A DNA stretch of 64,000 bases from Myrica gale (lineage: Eukaryota > Streptophyta > Magnoliopsida > Fagales > Myricaceae), in NCBI GenBank assembly GCA_963930655.1, contig OZ005602.1, positions 20,411,840 through 20,475,839 on the forward strand. The letters are read 5' to 3'. Positions 54,701 to 64,000 of this stretch are shown piece after piece. Position numbers and translations under genes: made by a program. The first letter of the stretch is position 1, and every line of letters begins with the position of its first letter. Below the pieces are notes generated by a model. That model saw only the letters and a list, made by a program, of their open reading frames with translations, searched no databases and was not told the DNA's origin.

Positions 54701-55040
54701 GACAAAAGGAGTGGGGCGTGAAGTGAGAGTCCAGAGAGAGAGGGGGAACACGGCGCTGTTGAGGAAGGGAAAGGGGAGAAGAGGAAAACTCAACGTGGGG
54801 TGGGGGATCGCAAGGGTTACTAGGTTAGGTTAACCCTTAGCTAAACACACCATTTTGCTAAGGGTATAATAAGAATTCCCATTTTTAATTAAGTTATATC
54901 GGGTCGGGTTCAGGTTTTATTCCAGGTTTTGCATCATACTCGAACCCGAAAGTTGATTTTCTTTTTAAAAAATCCAACTCGGTCGGACTAGGTCAGAAAT
55001 GGGTCGGTCTGTCGGGTCACGAGTTTTATGCCCACCCCTA
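51793..55040 (-). mobile_element. RICESLEEPER-like hAT transposon, 3'-truncated
   Basis: Left terminus (minus-strand 5') TAGGGGTGGGCATAAAACTCG at 55040. It is followed by a CT-rich leader (54600-54790), AT-rich intron-like DNA and transposase exons. The original start codon is at 53151-53149. The BED-type zinc finger segment (AWDHFTKDF, then LCLCNYCGESLKCH) is at 52674-52985. A middle part is at 52154-52462 (VYFTTDTWTSIQNVNYMCVT). The segment with VDNVTSNDTVIALLKKR through LDVATRWNSTYLIL is at 51791-52147. The frame is interrupted between these parts, and the C-terminal hAT dimerisation domain is absent: homology to unit D resumes at 51790. Not able to transpose itself. Confidence 0.88.
52886..53207. 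repeat. Interleaved direct and inverted duplication inside the hAT transposase start
   Basis: Block D1 (52886-52993) is repeated as D2 (53036-53144). The spacer (52992-53038) is repeated inverted just beyond D2 (53153-53207). The order is D1, I, D2, inverted I. D2 with the right inverted block holds the original start codon; D1 is the added copy in transcript terms. Confidence 0.9.
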
Positions 55041-55659
55041 ATGCACATTGTTGAGCTGTACTTCTTCTTATATAGTTGTGTGCGATAGCACAGTTAGAAT
55101 AATTTGTTAGGATGCACACAACAGATGCCCTTGATTATTCCCGTGAAAATAAGAATAAGTTAAAATCTCAAATGTGCATATATACAACCATTGTAATCAT
55201 TTATTCAATGAGATGAGAATTATCTTCAACCCTTTCTTTTATCTATCAGCACAGAGTATGATACACAAGTTTTCCTTCTGCCATTAAAATGAGGTCATCA
55301 AAGAAATCAAAGGTCTAACAAGATAGGGAGCCAAGCACAAGCTTAGGCTTGCTCAACAGCTGGGAAAATATTATACTTATGTATATTATAGAACTTGAAG
55401 AACTCTAACATGAAGATGTTCTCAGCCAAATATAATAACAAGTTTCATGGAATCATAATGCTAGTGCCAAATTGATTGCTCTATGTGTTGTACTTTTGAA
55501 TATATAGGTCTTTATCGTGTCTGATCATGTAGGTCGTTATTAGGCGTTTGAAGCCTCTAGGATTGCTAATTAGAGGTCAAATGGACAGACGAGAACGCCA
55601 GTAATGGGTTAGGCCAGGGGTGGTCTGGTCTGATAGGGCTTGGTATTTCATGGCCCATC
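55041..55659. other. Gene-free spacer between hAT remnant and unit D
   Basis: No coding frame, no clear repeat ends. The first 8 bp, ATGCACAT, would be the target duplication of the hAT element, but its partner is lost with the truncated end. Confidence 0.5.
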
Positions 55660-56419
55660 AATTTTAGTTTGCAAACACAACTTAACACTAAAGACTTACA
55701 TCCAAGGCTAACTCACGTAAGCTTAATCTTTTGTATTTTAAGGTCAAAAAATATTTACACAAAGTTGATGTGTAACTCTATTTTATGTAAAATTTATTTA
55801 CTACTTACCAAACAATTTTTAAATCTATATATCTGTTTCAAAAATTATTTTTTCATATAAATGAAAAAATAAAAATGCTTCACTTAAAAGTTATTGCCTT
55901 AGGCCTCCAATGTTATTTAGCCAGCCCTGCCTATTGATATAGGCAATCTGACAAGGGAAATTTCCACTACCAATAGAAGAAACTATGGGAAGAAAAAGCT
56001 TAGAACGGGAAGAAAAAGAGCTAAGTACTAAAAACTTAATTATTTATGTAAAAATAGTTATTTTTAATCAAACTTACTAAAAAAATTCTTTTTAATTTTG
56101 CTGAAAAATAATACAGTTCCCTCGTTTCCGAACCTTATAGATAAAATTTTAGTAAAATTTAAACTTTTGTAGTTAATTAAAAGGTGAATAGTGAAAATAA
56201 AAAAGTTAATAAAAAGTAAAAAAATATTTGTAAAAAAATAAAAAAAATAAAAAATTATAAAATTTTAAGAGTTGATAAAGGTTGAAAATAGAAAATGAAA
56301 AGATGAAAAAAATTGAAAAAAAAATTAAAATAATAATAATATTTTCATCAATTAAAATCATCTCGTCCATTAATTATTTACGAGTTGGCGCCAAAGCCTT
56401 TTAACTGGCAAAAAAATTG

Positions 56420-56680
56420 CTACGTCACCGTAAAATTTTAATACAATAAAATATTATAATATACTTTTTTTTCTCGATTATATTATTACTTTTTTACTGT
56501 AATAAATCTCCAACATTTTATCTCTCTCCTAATAAAATACTCCAATATAATCTCTCTCTCATAAAAAATATAAAAAATTACAAAAACTATAAAAAATTAC
56601 CTCTCTCTTCACCTTTTCACTAAACCCAATACCAACACATATTTCCATACCCAACATTTTACAACACAAACACAACCTAA
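56420..56680. mobile_element. MITE(s) of the GCGTTTG family upstream of H2B, unit D only
   Basis: Family core words (TCTCTCTCCTAATAAAATAC, CTTTTCACTAAACCC, ACAACACAAACACAACC) with a good right end. The left end is degraded, and the core appears partly doubled, suggesting two overlapping insertions. It splits the distal from the proximal H2B promoter. Confidence 0.75.
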
Positions 56681-56689
56681 ATAAAGCGT

Positions 56690-56935
56690 CGATTCACTGC
56701 ACCTCAGCCGTCGATTCACTCATTTCCTTAGAAACAGTCAACGGCAAAAAAACACGCAAGTCATCGATCGTCGTGGAACTCCCATTACCCAATACGAAAC
56801 CACATCTTTTCTCTATTAAATATCTTTCCCGACTCGCTCTCTCTCCACACAACCCTAATCGGAAAAGATCCCTGCCCATTCAATTATCTAAAGTTTTACC
56901 GTCTCTCTATCGCTCTAATTCCTCAGAAATTTCCG
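56690..56935 (+). promoter_or_regulatory. H2B promoter and leader, unit D
   Basis: Retains CCGTCGATTC, CCCAATACG and the telo-box AACCCTAA (56851-56858), but the TATA position reads TATTAAA (56814-56820) instead of TATAAAA. The distal half lies 5' of the MITE at 56420-56680, about 300 bp further from the gene than in unit C. Confidence 0.75.
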
Positions 56936-57385
56936 ATGGCACCCAAAGCAGCTGAGAAGAAGCCTGCAGAGAAGAAGCCGGCGGAGGAGAGGAAATCAAC
57001 GGTGGCGGAGAAGGCTCCGGCCGAGAAGAAGCCCAAGGCCGGCAAGAAGCTCCCGAAGGAAGGCGGAGCAGGAGTCACGGAGAAGAAGAAGAAGCGGACT
57101 AAGAAGAGCGTGGAGACGTACAAGATCTACATCTTTAAAGTCCTCAAGCAGGTCCACCCCGATATTGGGATCTCCAGCAAGGCCATGGGTATCATGAACA
57201 GTTTCATCAACGACATCTTCGAGAAGCTCGCTCAGGAGGCTTCCCGTCTTGCCAGGTACAACAAAAAGCCTACCATAACCTCCCGGGAAATCCAGACCGC
57301 AGTACGCCTCGTGTTGCCCGGCGAGCTCGCCAAACACGCCGTCTCTGAAGGGACTAAGGCGGTCACCAAATTTACTAGCTCTTGA
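56936..57385 (+). CDS. HTB: Histone H2B (unit D), intronless, intact
   Basis: 149 residues, identical to the unit C protein except Lys to Arg at residue 19 in the tail (EERKS versus EEKKS). Five of 450 nucleotides differ, four of them silent. All histone-fold and C-terminal residues, including Lys145, are kept, so the gene should encode a normal core H2B. Promoter changes (TATA to TATTAAA, MITE insertion) may alter its expression. Confidence 0.98.
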   Translation: MAPKAAEKKPAEKKPAEERKSTVAEKAPAEKKPKAGKKLPKEGGAGVTEKKKKRTKKSVETYKIYIFKVLKQVHPDIGISSKAMGIMNSFINDIFEKLAQEASRLARYNKKPTITSREIQTAVRLVLPGELAKHAVSEGTKAVTKFTSS

Positions 57386-58503
57386 AAAACAGCGGCGGCG
57401 GCAGCCGGGGGAGTTACGGAACTCTGTGTATGGTTAGGGTTAGGATTAGCGTTTGATTAGTAGATGAATGTATCTTAATTTCAGTTTCCTTTGTTTTCTT
57501 ATCTTGGCTTTTGAATGCGAAGAATGTGTATTGACTCGATCTGGTTGTGTATGGTAGAAATGAAATTGGATAGTTTTATTTCTCTATTTTTTATCCATTT
57601 TTTTATGAATTATGTGGCACGGATAGTTATTTTCTTTTGCCATGTGATAATATCTAAATTGTGATCCCTAAGGTGTTCGAAACAATGTTGGAGTTTAAAA
57701 ACACTTTAGATGGCTTCTCGCCGGGTTTTACTTCCTCTTTGTGAAAACCGTGGTTGCGGGTGGGTTTTAGTGACGGTCTTCACAGTGGCTTTTGAATGGG
57801 GTGTTTTTTCAGTTTGTTTGTGTGCTGTAGAAATTCACACAAAATGAAATTACCAACCACTTTGCACTACGGAGAACTGAGTACTTCGAAACTGAGGAAT
57901 TTAAAGAGAAGATTGTAGAGTATGTTCTGCTGAACTCCGAGCTGGCTCTGGGTTTCTTTAGAGTTGCTAAGCATCAAGCTGGTTTTTCTTATTAGCATGA
58001 GCTTATTAACTTGGTTTCTTTGATAGTGCAGCATCGCCAATTTCGAAATGGATAATCTCATTGAATTCGATTAAACTCCTGAGAAGAATTCCATTTGTGC
58101 TGTTTCTGCCATATCCATTGGGGGTTGGCCTAACACTCTATTCAAGGTATCAGCTCCCTCTCTTACACCTGTATTGGTTGCTTGTCTGTTTTAGACCTGC
58201 TTTTCATATTTCCTTCCCTTTCATTTCTTTCTCCTTCAACAACGTTTGTACCTTCAATCTGGGGGATAGCACTGAACAGACATTCTCTGAGCAAAAAGTA
58301 GGCTGGTTCATATTACCTTCCTTAATTCGTCAGTGTTTTCTTGGATGGTGTCATACATAGTCTTGAGGGTGTTCATACCTGTTTTCTTCTTAATACCTCC
58401 TGCTATTCTTGAATACTATCAAAATATATGTAGTGGTGGTGCAGGTTTGATTGTGGCTGTCATTGATCCCACGACACTACTATCTACCAGCGACTGTGAG
58501 AAG
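57386..58503. other. H2B 3' UTR and remnant downstream frame, unit D
   Basis: The 3' UTR is near-identical to unit C for about 170 bp, then diverges. 57867-58061 (minus) is the shortened counterpart of the frame at 46012-46452. No intact gene. Confidence 0.5.
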
Positions 58504-59796
58504 TAGGGGTGTTCACGGAAGTGACAAAGCTGACATTCCGAACCGAACCAAACGAAATCGGGTCGGCCTTCCGAACTTTAGGGTCAGGTGGCGGAACAAA
58601 AAAATATTTCCCTAAATATCAGGTCGGGTGTCGGAATAGGTAAAAAATTTCGAAGTGTTCTGAACACGAGATATATATAAATAAGAAAAATAAAAATGTG
58701 TATCAAACCTACACTGTTTTGATACACATTTTAACATTTCCCCTAATGAACCTTAGTAGTGGGGCACTTTCTCTTTCTCTTAGCCTCTTTTACGCCTCCT
58801 CTCTACTCTCTCTTTCTCGACATGTGTCCTCACTCCTCTCTCAGCCTCTTGTCTCTGCTGCAGTGCCTTTCTTTGCCTCTCTCCATCCTATCTTATTGCT
58901 TTTGCCGGTGAGCTTCTCAATCTAAACTGCCGGCCTGCCTCAAACGTTGTCTGCCGACGGAATTACACTGCTGTAAGTAGCCTGCAACTGCCGTCTGCTA
59001 ACCTGCCTGCCGTACGTCTTCAAGAATCAAGCGGTGACTCTCAAAGGTAAAACGTTTAGTCCTTTACTGGTCTGCTTTCTCCATTTCTCGTTTATTCTTT
59101 TATGGATTCATGTGTATTTCCTGATCATGTTCTTTGAGTTGGATAGATCATCTTTTGAATTTCCTGATCTATTATTCTAATGCGCTGTAAATTGTTTTGA
59201 ATTTTGAATATAGTTTTAAATTGTAGGAGATTTATGGTCTGTAAGAGATTTGTAAGTGCATTACGGTTTGCGGATTCAGTGCTCCTTCACCAGTGGAGTT
59301 TATGCCTTTATTTTTTCTGGTCTAGTACTTTCTTCCTTGTAGAAATAGTGAAAGCACGTTTCTTAAAAACTGGATTTTGGGACCATTTCAAACTTTCCGT
59401 TTAACTATAGGCTAGACTGATGAAACTGAGTTGCAGTATCTGTGTAGGCAAGGACTGATAAAAGTTTAAAACTAGCAGTATTGTTCTCTGATTCAGTTTC
59501 AAGTGGCCTTAGAAAACTTGCCTCATTAGGGAGGAAAACGCAGGCAGGACTCAGTGGAAGAGATTAGTTTACTTGGATGAACAATTTATTTTAGCTGGTG
59601 TCTTTTCTTTTGTGGAAAGTAGGGTGTTGTTGTCTTCTTCTATAAATGCAATAAACAATAATATTTAATTCTAAATATTAAGAGTTACTGTAGTTTTAAC
59701 TATTATTTGTTGTCTTATCTGCATAATTATAAATTTATAATTATCTCACTTTGTTTATTTTTGTGCAGGTAAGTTATGGTCGGGTGTATAATCCCA
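58504..59796. mobile_element. hAT-like insertion, unit D only
   Basis: Exact 8-bp target duplication GTGAGAAG (58496-58503 and 59797-59804). Unit C has one GTGATAAG at 46637-46644. The left end TAGGGGTGTTCACGG resembles other hAT ends here; the inverted right end TGGGATTATACACC matches only loosely. CT-rich leader-like DNA (58760-58920) but no transposase. Confidence 0.85.
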
Positions 59797-59804
59797 GTGA
59801 GAAG

Positions 59805-60716
59805 GCAGATATCTTTTGCGGGATTTTGGCAACTACGTGGCGCTCTGCATACTGAAGAAAGAGTCTGTGTGGACTGTAGGGTTGTACAAAGGGCTATTAG
59901 CGTAGGGCGGTTCCGACCTCCCCCATGGCTGGGTGTTTGTGGCCGCCCCCCCGAATGAGATTTTCAATGGATGTAAAATGACCCAATTCAGCCCGTAGAC
60001 TAGTTTTCAATAAATTAGTTTTTTTTATCGTAATTTCTCATTTTATTAGCTATATTAGTTAGAAAAATATTCGGTCCTTATCTATAGGTTATTTGGGCCG
60101 TTAATGGTCTTTAGAGATTGTTTTAGGCCCAAATATTTTTTTTTGTTAATAGAGTCCTTTAGGCTCCTTTTCTTATTGGCGCCTATTAGGGAGTAAATGA
60201 CTATATTTTCACCACTTTTCGATCTGGTAAACATCTTGGGCCCCATAATTTAGGTTCTATTTAAAGTCTCATTCAAAAATTGGGGCTTTTAAGCCTATTA
60301 ATATACTTAATTTCTATTTTTCCCTTTACGGGTTCTAAACTCTTTTTTCTTATTTTCTTTCATCCTTTTCTCTTGAAATTTTTACCTAACATCCAGATAT
60401 AACATCTTAACAATAATTCTTAAGAGTTTTACACAAAAAAAATCAATTAAAAAATCACGTACAACGAACCTACATCACTCGGGTTCACCACAAAAGGGTC
60501 CAAAACGATACATGCATGCATACTGAGCACTATAACCCATGAAAGACCTCCCATTTGATACATATTTGGCCTCTAATGCATGGAAACCCAAGTCATCACG
60601 CCTATAGGCATGCTCAAATTTCAAAAGACAAATATTTCAACCAAATCATAATTTTTCTTATATCTTACAAGACTATAGACATGTATGCACTAGTATCACC
60701 TCATCTAACATGTTTA
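59805..60716. other. Segment of unit D without counterpart in unit C
   Basis: After about 15 bp of shared sequence, unit D has some 0.9 kb absent from unit C (which passes from about 46660 to 46675). No coding frame of note, no termini recognised. Either an insertion in D or a deletion in C. Confidence 0.5.
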
Positions 60717-63170
60717 TGTCTACACTACTGAAAGAATGCATTAGCAAAGAAAAATCACTCAAAAACATCATATAGAGCTCAAATATTTAATTTTTCATGT
60801 CTTTTATCATTTAAGGCTTCTACTACCCTAAATTCTTCCATGCATGTCTTTATTTTGTCAAAGCTCTGTCAAATGACATTAGACAGATTAAAAACACAAG
60901 AGAAATGAAAGATTAGAAAACAATTCCATTTTTGCACTTCAAACATGCTATACTCGGCCATACATGCTCACACGTCACAAAACCTCACTAACTTCACCCG
61001 TACCTTGAGCTTGATGCCTTTTCTCTAGGAAACTTTGCCTAAAAATAAAATGAGGTTGTTAGAATAGAGAAATATGGAGCTTAGAAAATGTAAAATAGAG
61101 AAAAGGTGGGGAGAACCCACTGATTTAGCCGTGGGTTCCAAAACCTTCCTTCCTCTCCAACACTTCTTCTTCTTCTTCCTTTGTTACTCTCTCTCTCTCT
61201 CTCTCTTGGATTCTTTCTCTAACAGCCGAACAAATGAGCAACTCTCTCTTCCTCTCACCTATTTAAACCCTTTGTTAATTAGGAGTTAAATGCCAGGGTT
61301 AAAGGCTATTAAAGTAGAGTTAGATGATTGCTAGAAAAGTTAACTAAAGAAGCAATTTAACCTATTGGCCAAGGTACCACCAGAGATGGTGGCTTAGTGT
61401 TATGTGGGATGTGTTTAGGATCTAGAGCTTACTCTGAATGAAAGTTTGAATCACAATAGCCCTATTATGCTCTGATGGTCCCTGCACTGTGTGAAATTCT
61501 TGAGTTTTAAGTGGTGGTGGGCTTCTGCTTGGCTTTATGATATTCCATTCCATGAGGGCCTTTTTTTACTTAGAAAAAAAAAGATTGGCCAAAGTGTGCG
61601 GGGAATTTTGGCCAAGTGTCAAAAAGATTCTTAATGCCTTAATTAATCTCAACTAAGTTAGGTTAAAAGAGCAATAAACATCCAGCCATATATAACCCTA
61701 ATGGGCATGTCGTTTGAGTTCCTCAAAGCCCTAAATCTAAGGCCCAAAAGTCTTCTCCCAAAGTCTAATTATAAGTCCTGATTTTTCTCAACAAATGGGC
61801 CCACATTGTAGCCAAATATCAGCCCAACAAAGGTGGCGAAAAGCTTGGTCAAAGTCCAATTTAGTAATTAATCTCCAATTAAAAATCACCACCAAGACTT
61901 AGTAGTTTATAAGGGATCATAACTAAGACACTTTTAAAAACAAGTCACCTTAATTTCTTTAAAAAATTATATAAAATTTTGGTATTTAAATTATTGAAAA
62001 AATAATAATTACTAAGAACATGATTTATCGTTTTAACAATTTTAATCACATAGAGGGCAATAAATTACACTTAAGTGAAGAAAGGGTATAAATGATATTT
62101 CTTAAAAAAAATCTCACATCAAATAAAATATAAGCATCCAAGCTAAGCAAGTAAAAATTAAATATCAATATTAAAAACAAAATATCCATAAAACTAAATA
62201 AAATCACTTTACTTAATTTTTTTTTTCATAATAGTTTTTAGGAAAAATAATAAGGAATAGTGTATTAGAAAGTCTTATAAAATGAGAGAAGCCTTCAACG
62301 GAGCGAGAAATTTAAGTTTCAAGGATGAGATATTTAAGTCTAAGAGTGTGATGATTTTTAAAATAAGATTACTATTTTTTAGGAGAAGTTGTTTTATGGA
62401 AAGGTATTTTATATTTTTTTTATGAACCTAATCAGAAAATAATGAAAATACATTCTATGAGTTAGGTTTTTGGCTGCCAAAATTTTAGCCTAATAAAATA
62501 ACCCTAAAATAATCTCTCTTTGTCAAATAGTCCAATTTTATTAAAATAAATAATTCTCTAAAATAATTTATCGCTTCATTTTTTCACCAATTCTCATACC
62601 TCGAACTTTTAATATCAAAATTTTGGAGTTTAAAAATTTTGACAGTCAAGCCACAACATCAACACCTATAAGTTAATATGTTTAGAAATAAGGAATCGAC
62701 TCAATTTTCAGGAAAATTTAGAAGTTAGAGACTTAACTTCCTCATAAGTCATAACATATTTCTTTGCCGAAAAAGAAATCCAATTAGCACCTTATTTCGA
62801 GTACAATTATTTGGTTGGTCTAGAAATTTCTCATCTTTCATAATCAGAAATATGAGAAACCCAAAACATCCCAATACATATCTTTCCCTCACTTTCTCGG
62901 TTAAAAACGCAAAGATTGCACTGAAACTGCATTGAAAATTCTTGAAAGAGTACAATCACTAACTTATCCTAACGCACAACAGAAACACATATATCAAACA
63001 AAACCATTCAAATAGGACAAAATAATCAATTCTATTTCATTCAAAATAAGGACAAAACACATGTAAAAAAAATTGACTGCAGCCCCCCTTCGTCCACTAG
63101 AATCAACCATAAGAAATTTTGCCTTTAATATGATCAATAAGGAATTCTTAAAACGCTGTCACCAAAATCA
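60717..63170. other. Unassigned duplicated noncoding block, unit D
   Basis: Counterpart of 46675-46740, 47149-48970 and 51130-51800. Includes a CT microsatellite near 61182-61205. No coding frame recognised. Confidence 0.45.
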
Positions 63171-63784
63171 AGTGTGTGTTATTGTGCATCATAATACAAG
63201 AAAAGTAACCCATTAGTAGGTGAACTCTTTATATAGTAGGTGATTTTGAGGTGGAAAAAAGAAAGGAATATTATGCCTTAATATTTGTTTCCTAAAAGTT
63301 GCCATTATTTATGTACTGCACTTTTGAACCACAAGGGTGTGTCACTGGGTAAGGGTTAATTGGCGCATTTGGGAATATCACAGTAACCTTTTTGCATGCC
63401 CAAAATAAAAGGTGTAAAATCAGTTGCATAGTCTGTCATAATAAATTTTTGTTGTTGGCTCTTCAGAATATGTTGTTACTAAGCATGTCGTGGACAAAGA
63501 AATGGTTAGTGACATAGTTGATGAGGAAAAATTTGATGGCACATTTTATGAAAAGCAGGAACAGGTGCAACAGAGAGAGGTTTCTTTCATGACAAGTTGT
63601 ATCAATCACACAACCTCACTCCATTGACTCCATCATTTCAGTGCTCAAAGTAAGATACCTCCCATGATGACGTCTCATTTTTAGCTCAGCAAGAATAAGC
63701 ATATAAAGATCAAGTGGTCTTGGGTCTAATTTTGACTAATTTGCCGGTTCTCATCTGTTCTGCTGATCTTCTAGTTATAGGATG
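63171..63784. other. Unique right-hand region with an exon-like open stretch
   Basis: 63471-63610 (plus) stays open for about 45 codons after a CTCTTCAG acceptor-like site and reads acidic and charged (VVDKEMVSDIVDEEKFDG). It could be an exon of an unknown gene or chance. Nothing else recognisable. Confidence 0.3.
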
Positions 63785-64000
63785 CAGTGGCGGAACCAGG
63801 AATGAAAACCAACCCGGGCGAACTTTTAAAGCAAAATGACTAAATTTTTTTTTTCATACGTAATGTAAAAATTGTCTTAGAGTTACAATATCAAAATATT
63901 AAAGACTAAAAACATTAAACATATTGAATTACACATAACGTACTATGTACTACGACTGAGAGGGGGTAATTGGATTCTAAGATTGTGCATCTTCTGAAAA
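63785..64000 (+). mobile_element. Left end of a CAGTGGCGGA-type hAT-like element, runs off the window
   Basis: Starts CAGTGGCGGAACCAGGAATG, the terminus commonly seen in plant hAT elements with TTF-type zinc-finger transposases. The following AT-rich sequence resembles 33895-34041, suggesting a worn relative there. No coding part lies inside the window. Confidence 0.5.

Larger units (their letters stand above)
55660..63170 (+). repeat. Older H2B-bearing segmental duplication, unit D
   Basis: Same orientation and order as 40197-51800. Intergenic parts show many substitutions and indels, whereas the H2B tract is nearly identical. It lacks the Mutator/hAT/MITE nest, two TGTTCG-type MITEs and the CXC fragment, and has its own insertions at 56420 and 58504. 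Confidence 0.85.

Overview
This is a stretch of nuclear DNA from a flowering plant, most probably a eudicot. It is AT-rich and has split genes with GT-AG introns. It carries a RABE1-type small GTPase, cytosolic ribosomal protein S15a, plant histone H2B genes and a TDBD-type (TIFY-binding) nuclear protein gene, with many hAT, Mutator-like and PIF/Harbinger-like elements between them. No bacterial features (operons, Shine-Dalgarno sites, CRISPR) are present, and I found no tRNA or rRNA gene.

Layout. 1-10 kb: a plus-strand TDBD gene (four coding exons, 1316-2917) faces a complete eight-exon RABE1 gene on the minus strand (4017-9702) whose promoter lies near 10 kb. 11.08-32.65 kb: a direct tandem duplication of about 10.4 kb (copy A 11078-21497, copy B 21512-32648). 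It has no convincing intact gene but is rich in transposons, a pararetrovirus fossil, short tandem arrays and an orphan histone-type promoter split by a hAT element. Several insertions occur in only one copy, so each copy shows the empty site of the other. 32.65-38.1 kb: mostly featureless DNA, then a complete RPS15A gene on the minus strand (36163-37212) with site II and telo-box promoter motifs. 39.17-39.84 kb: a clean hAT-like element.

40.2-63.2 kb: a second, older duplication. Unit C (about 40197-51800) and unit D (about 55660-63170) each hold one intact intronless H2B gene. Unit C was hit by a Mutator-like element that holds a hAT element, which holds a small MITE, and unit D keeps the empty site. 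Unit C also contains a decayed TSO1/TCX-like CXC gene fragment and is bounded on the right by a truncated RICESLEEPER-like hAT transposase. Unit D has its own hAT-like insertion whose empty site is preserved in C. The last 0.2 kb begins another hAT-type element.

The working genes supported by sequence are RABE1 (vesicle traffic), RPS15A (ribosome), the two H2B genes (chromatin) and the TDBD gene. They are housekeeping or regulatory neighbours, not a pathway. The main interest is the structural record: two nested generations of duplication, dated relative to one another by transposon occupied/empty sites, and four copies of an H2B-type promoter of which only two still drive H2B.
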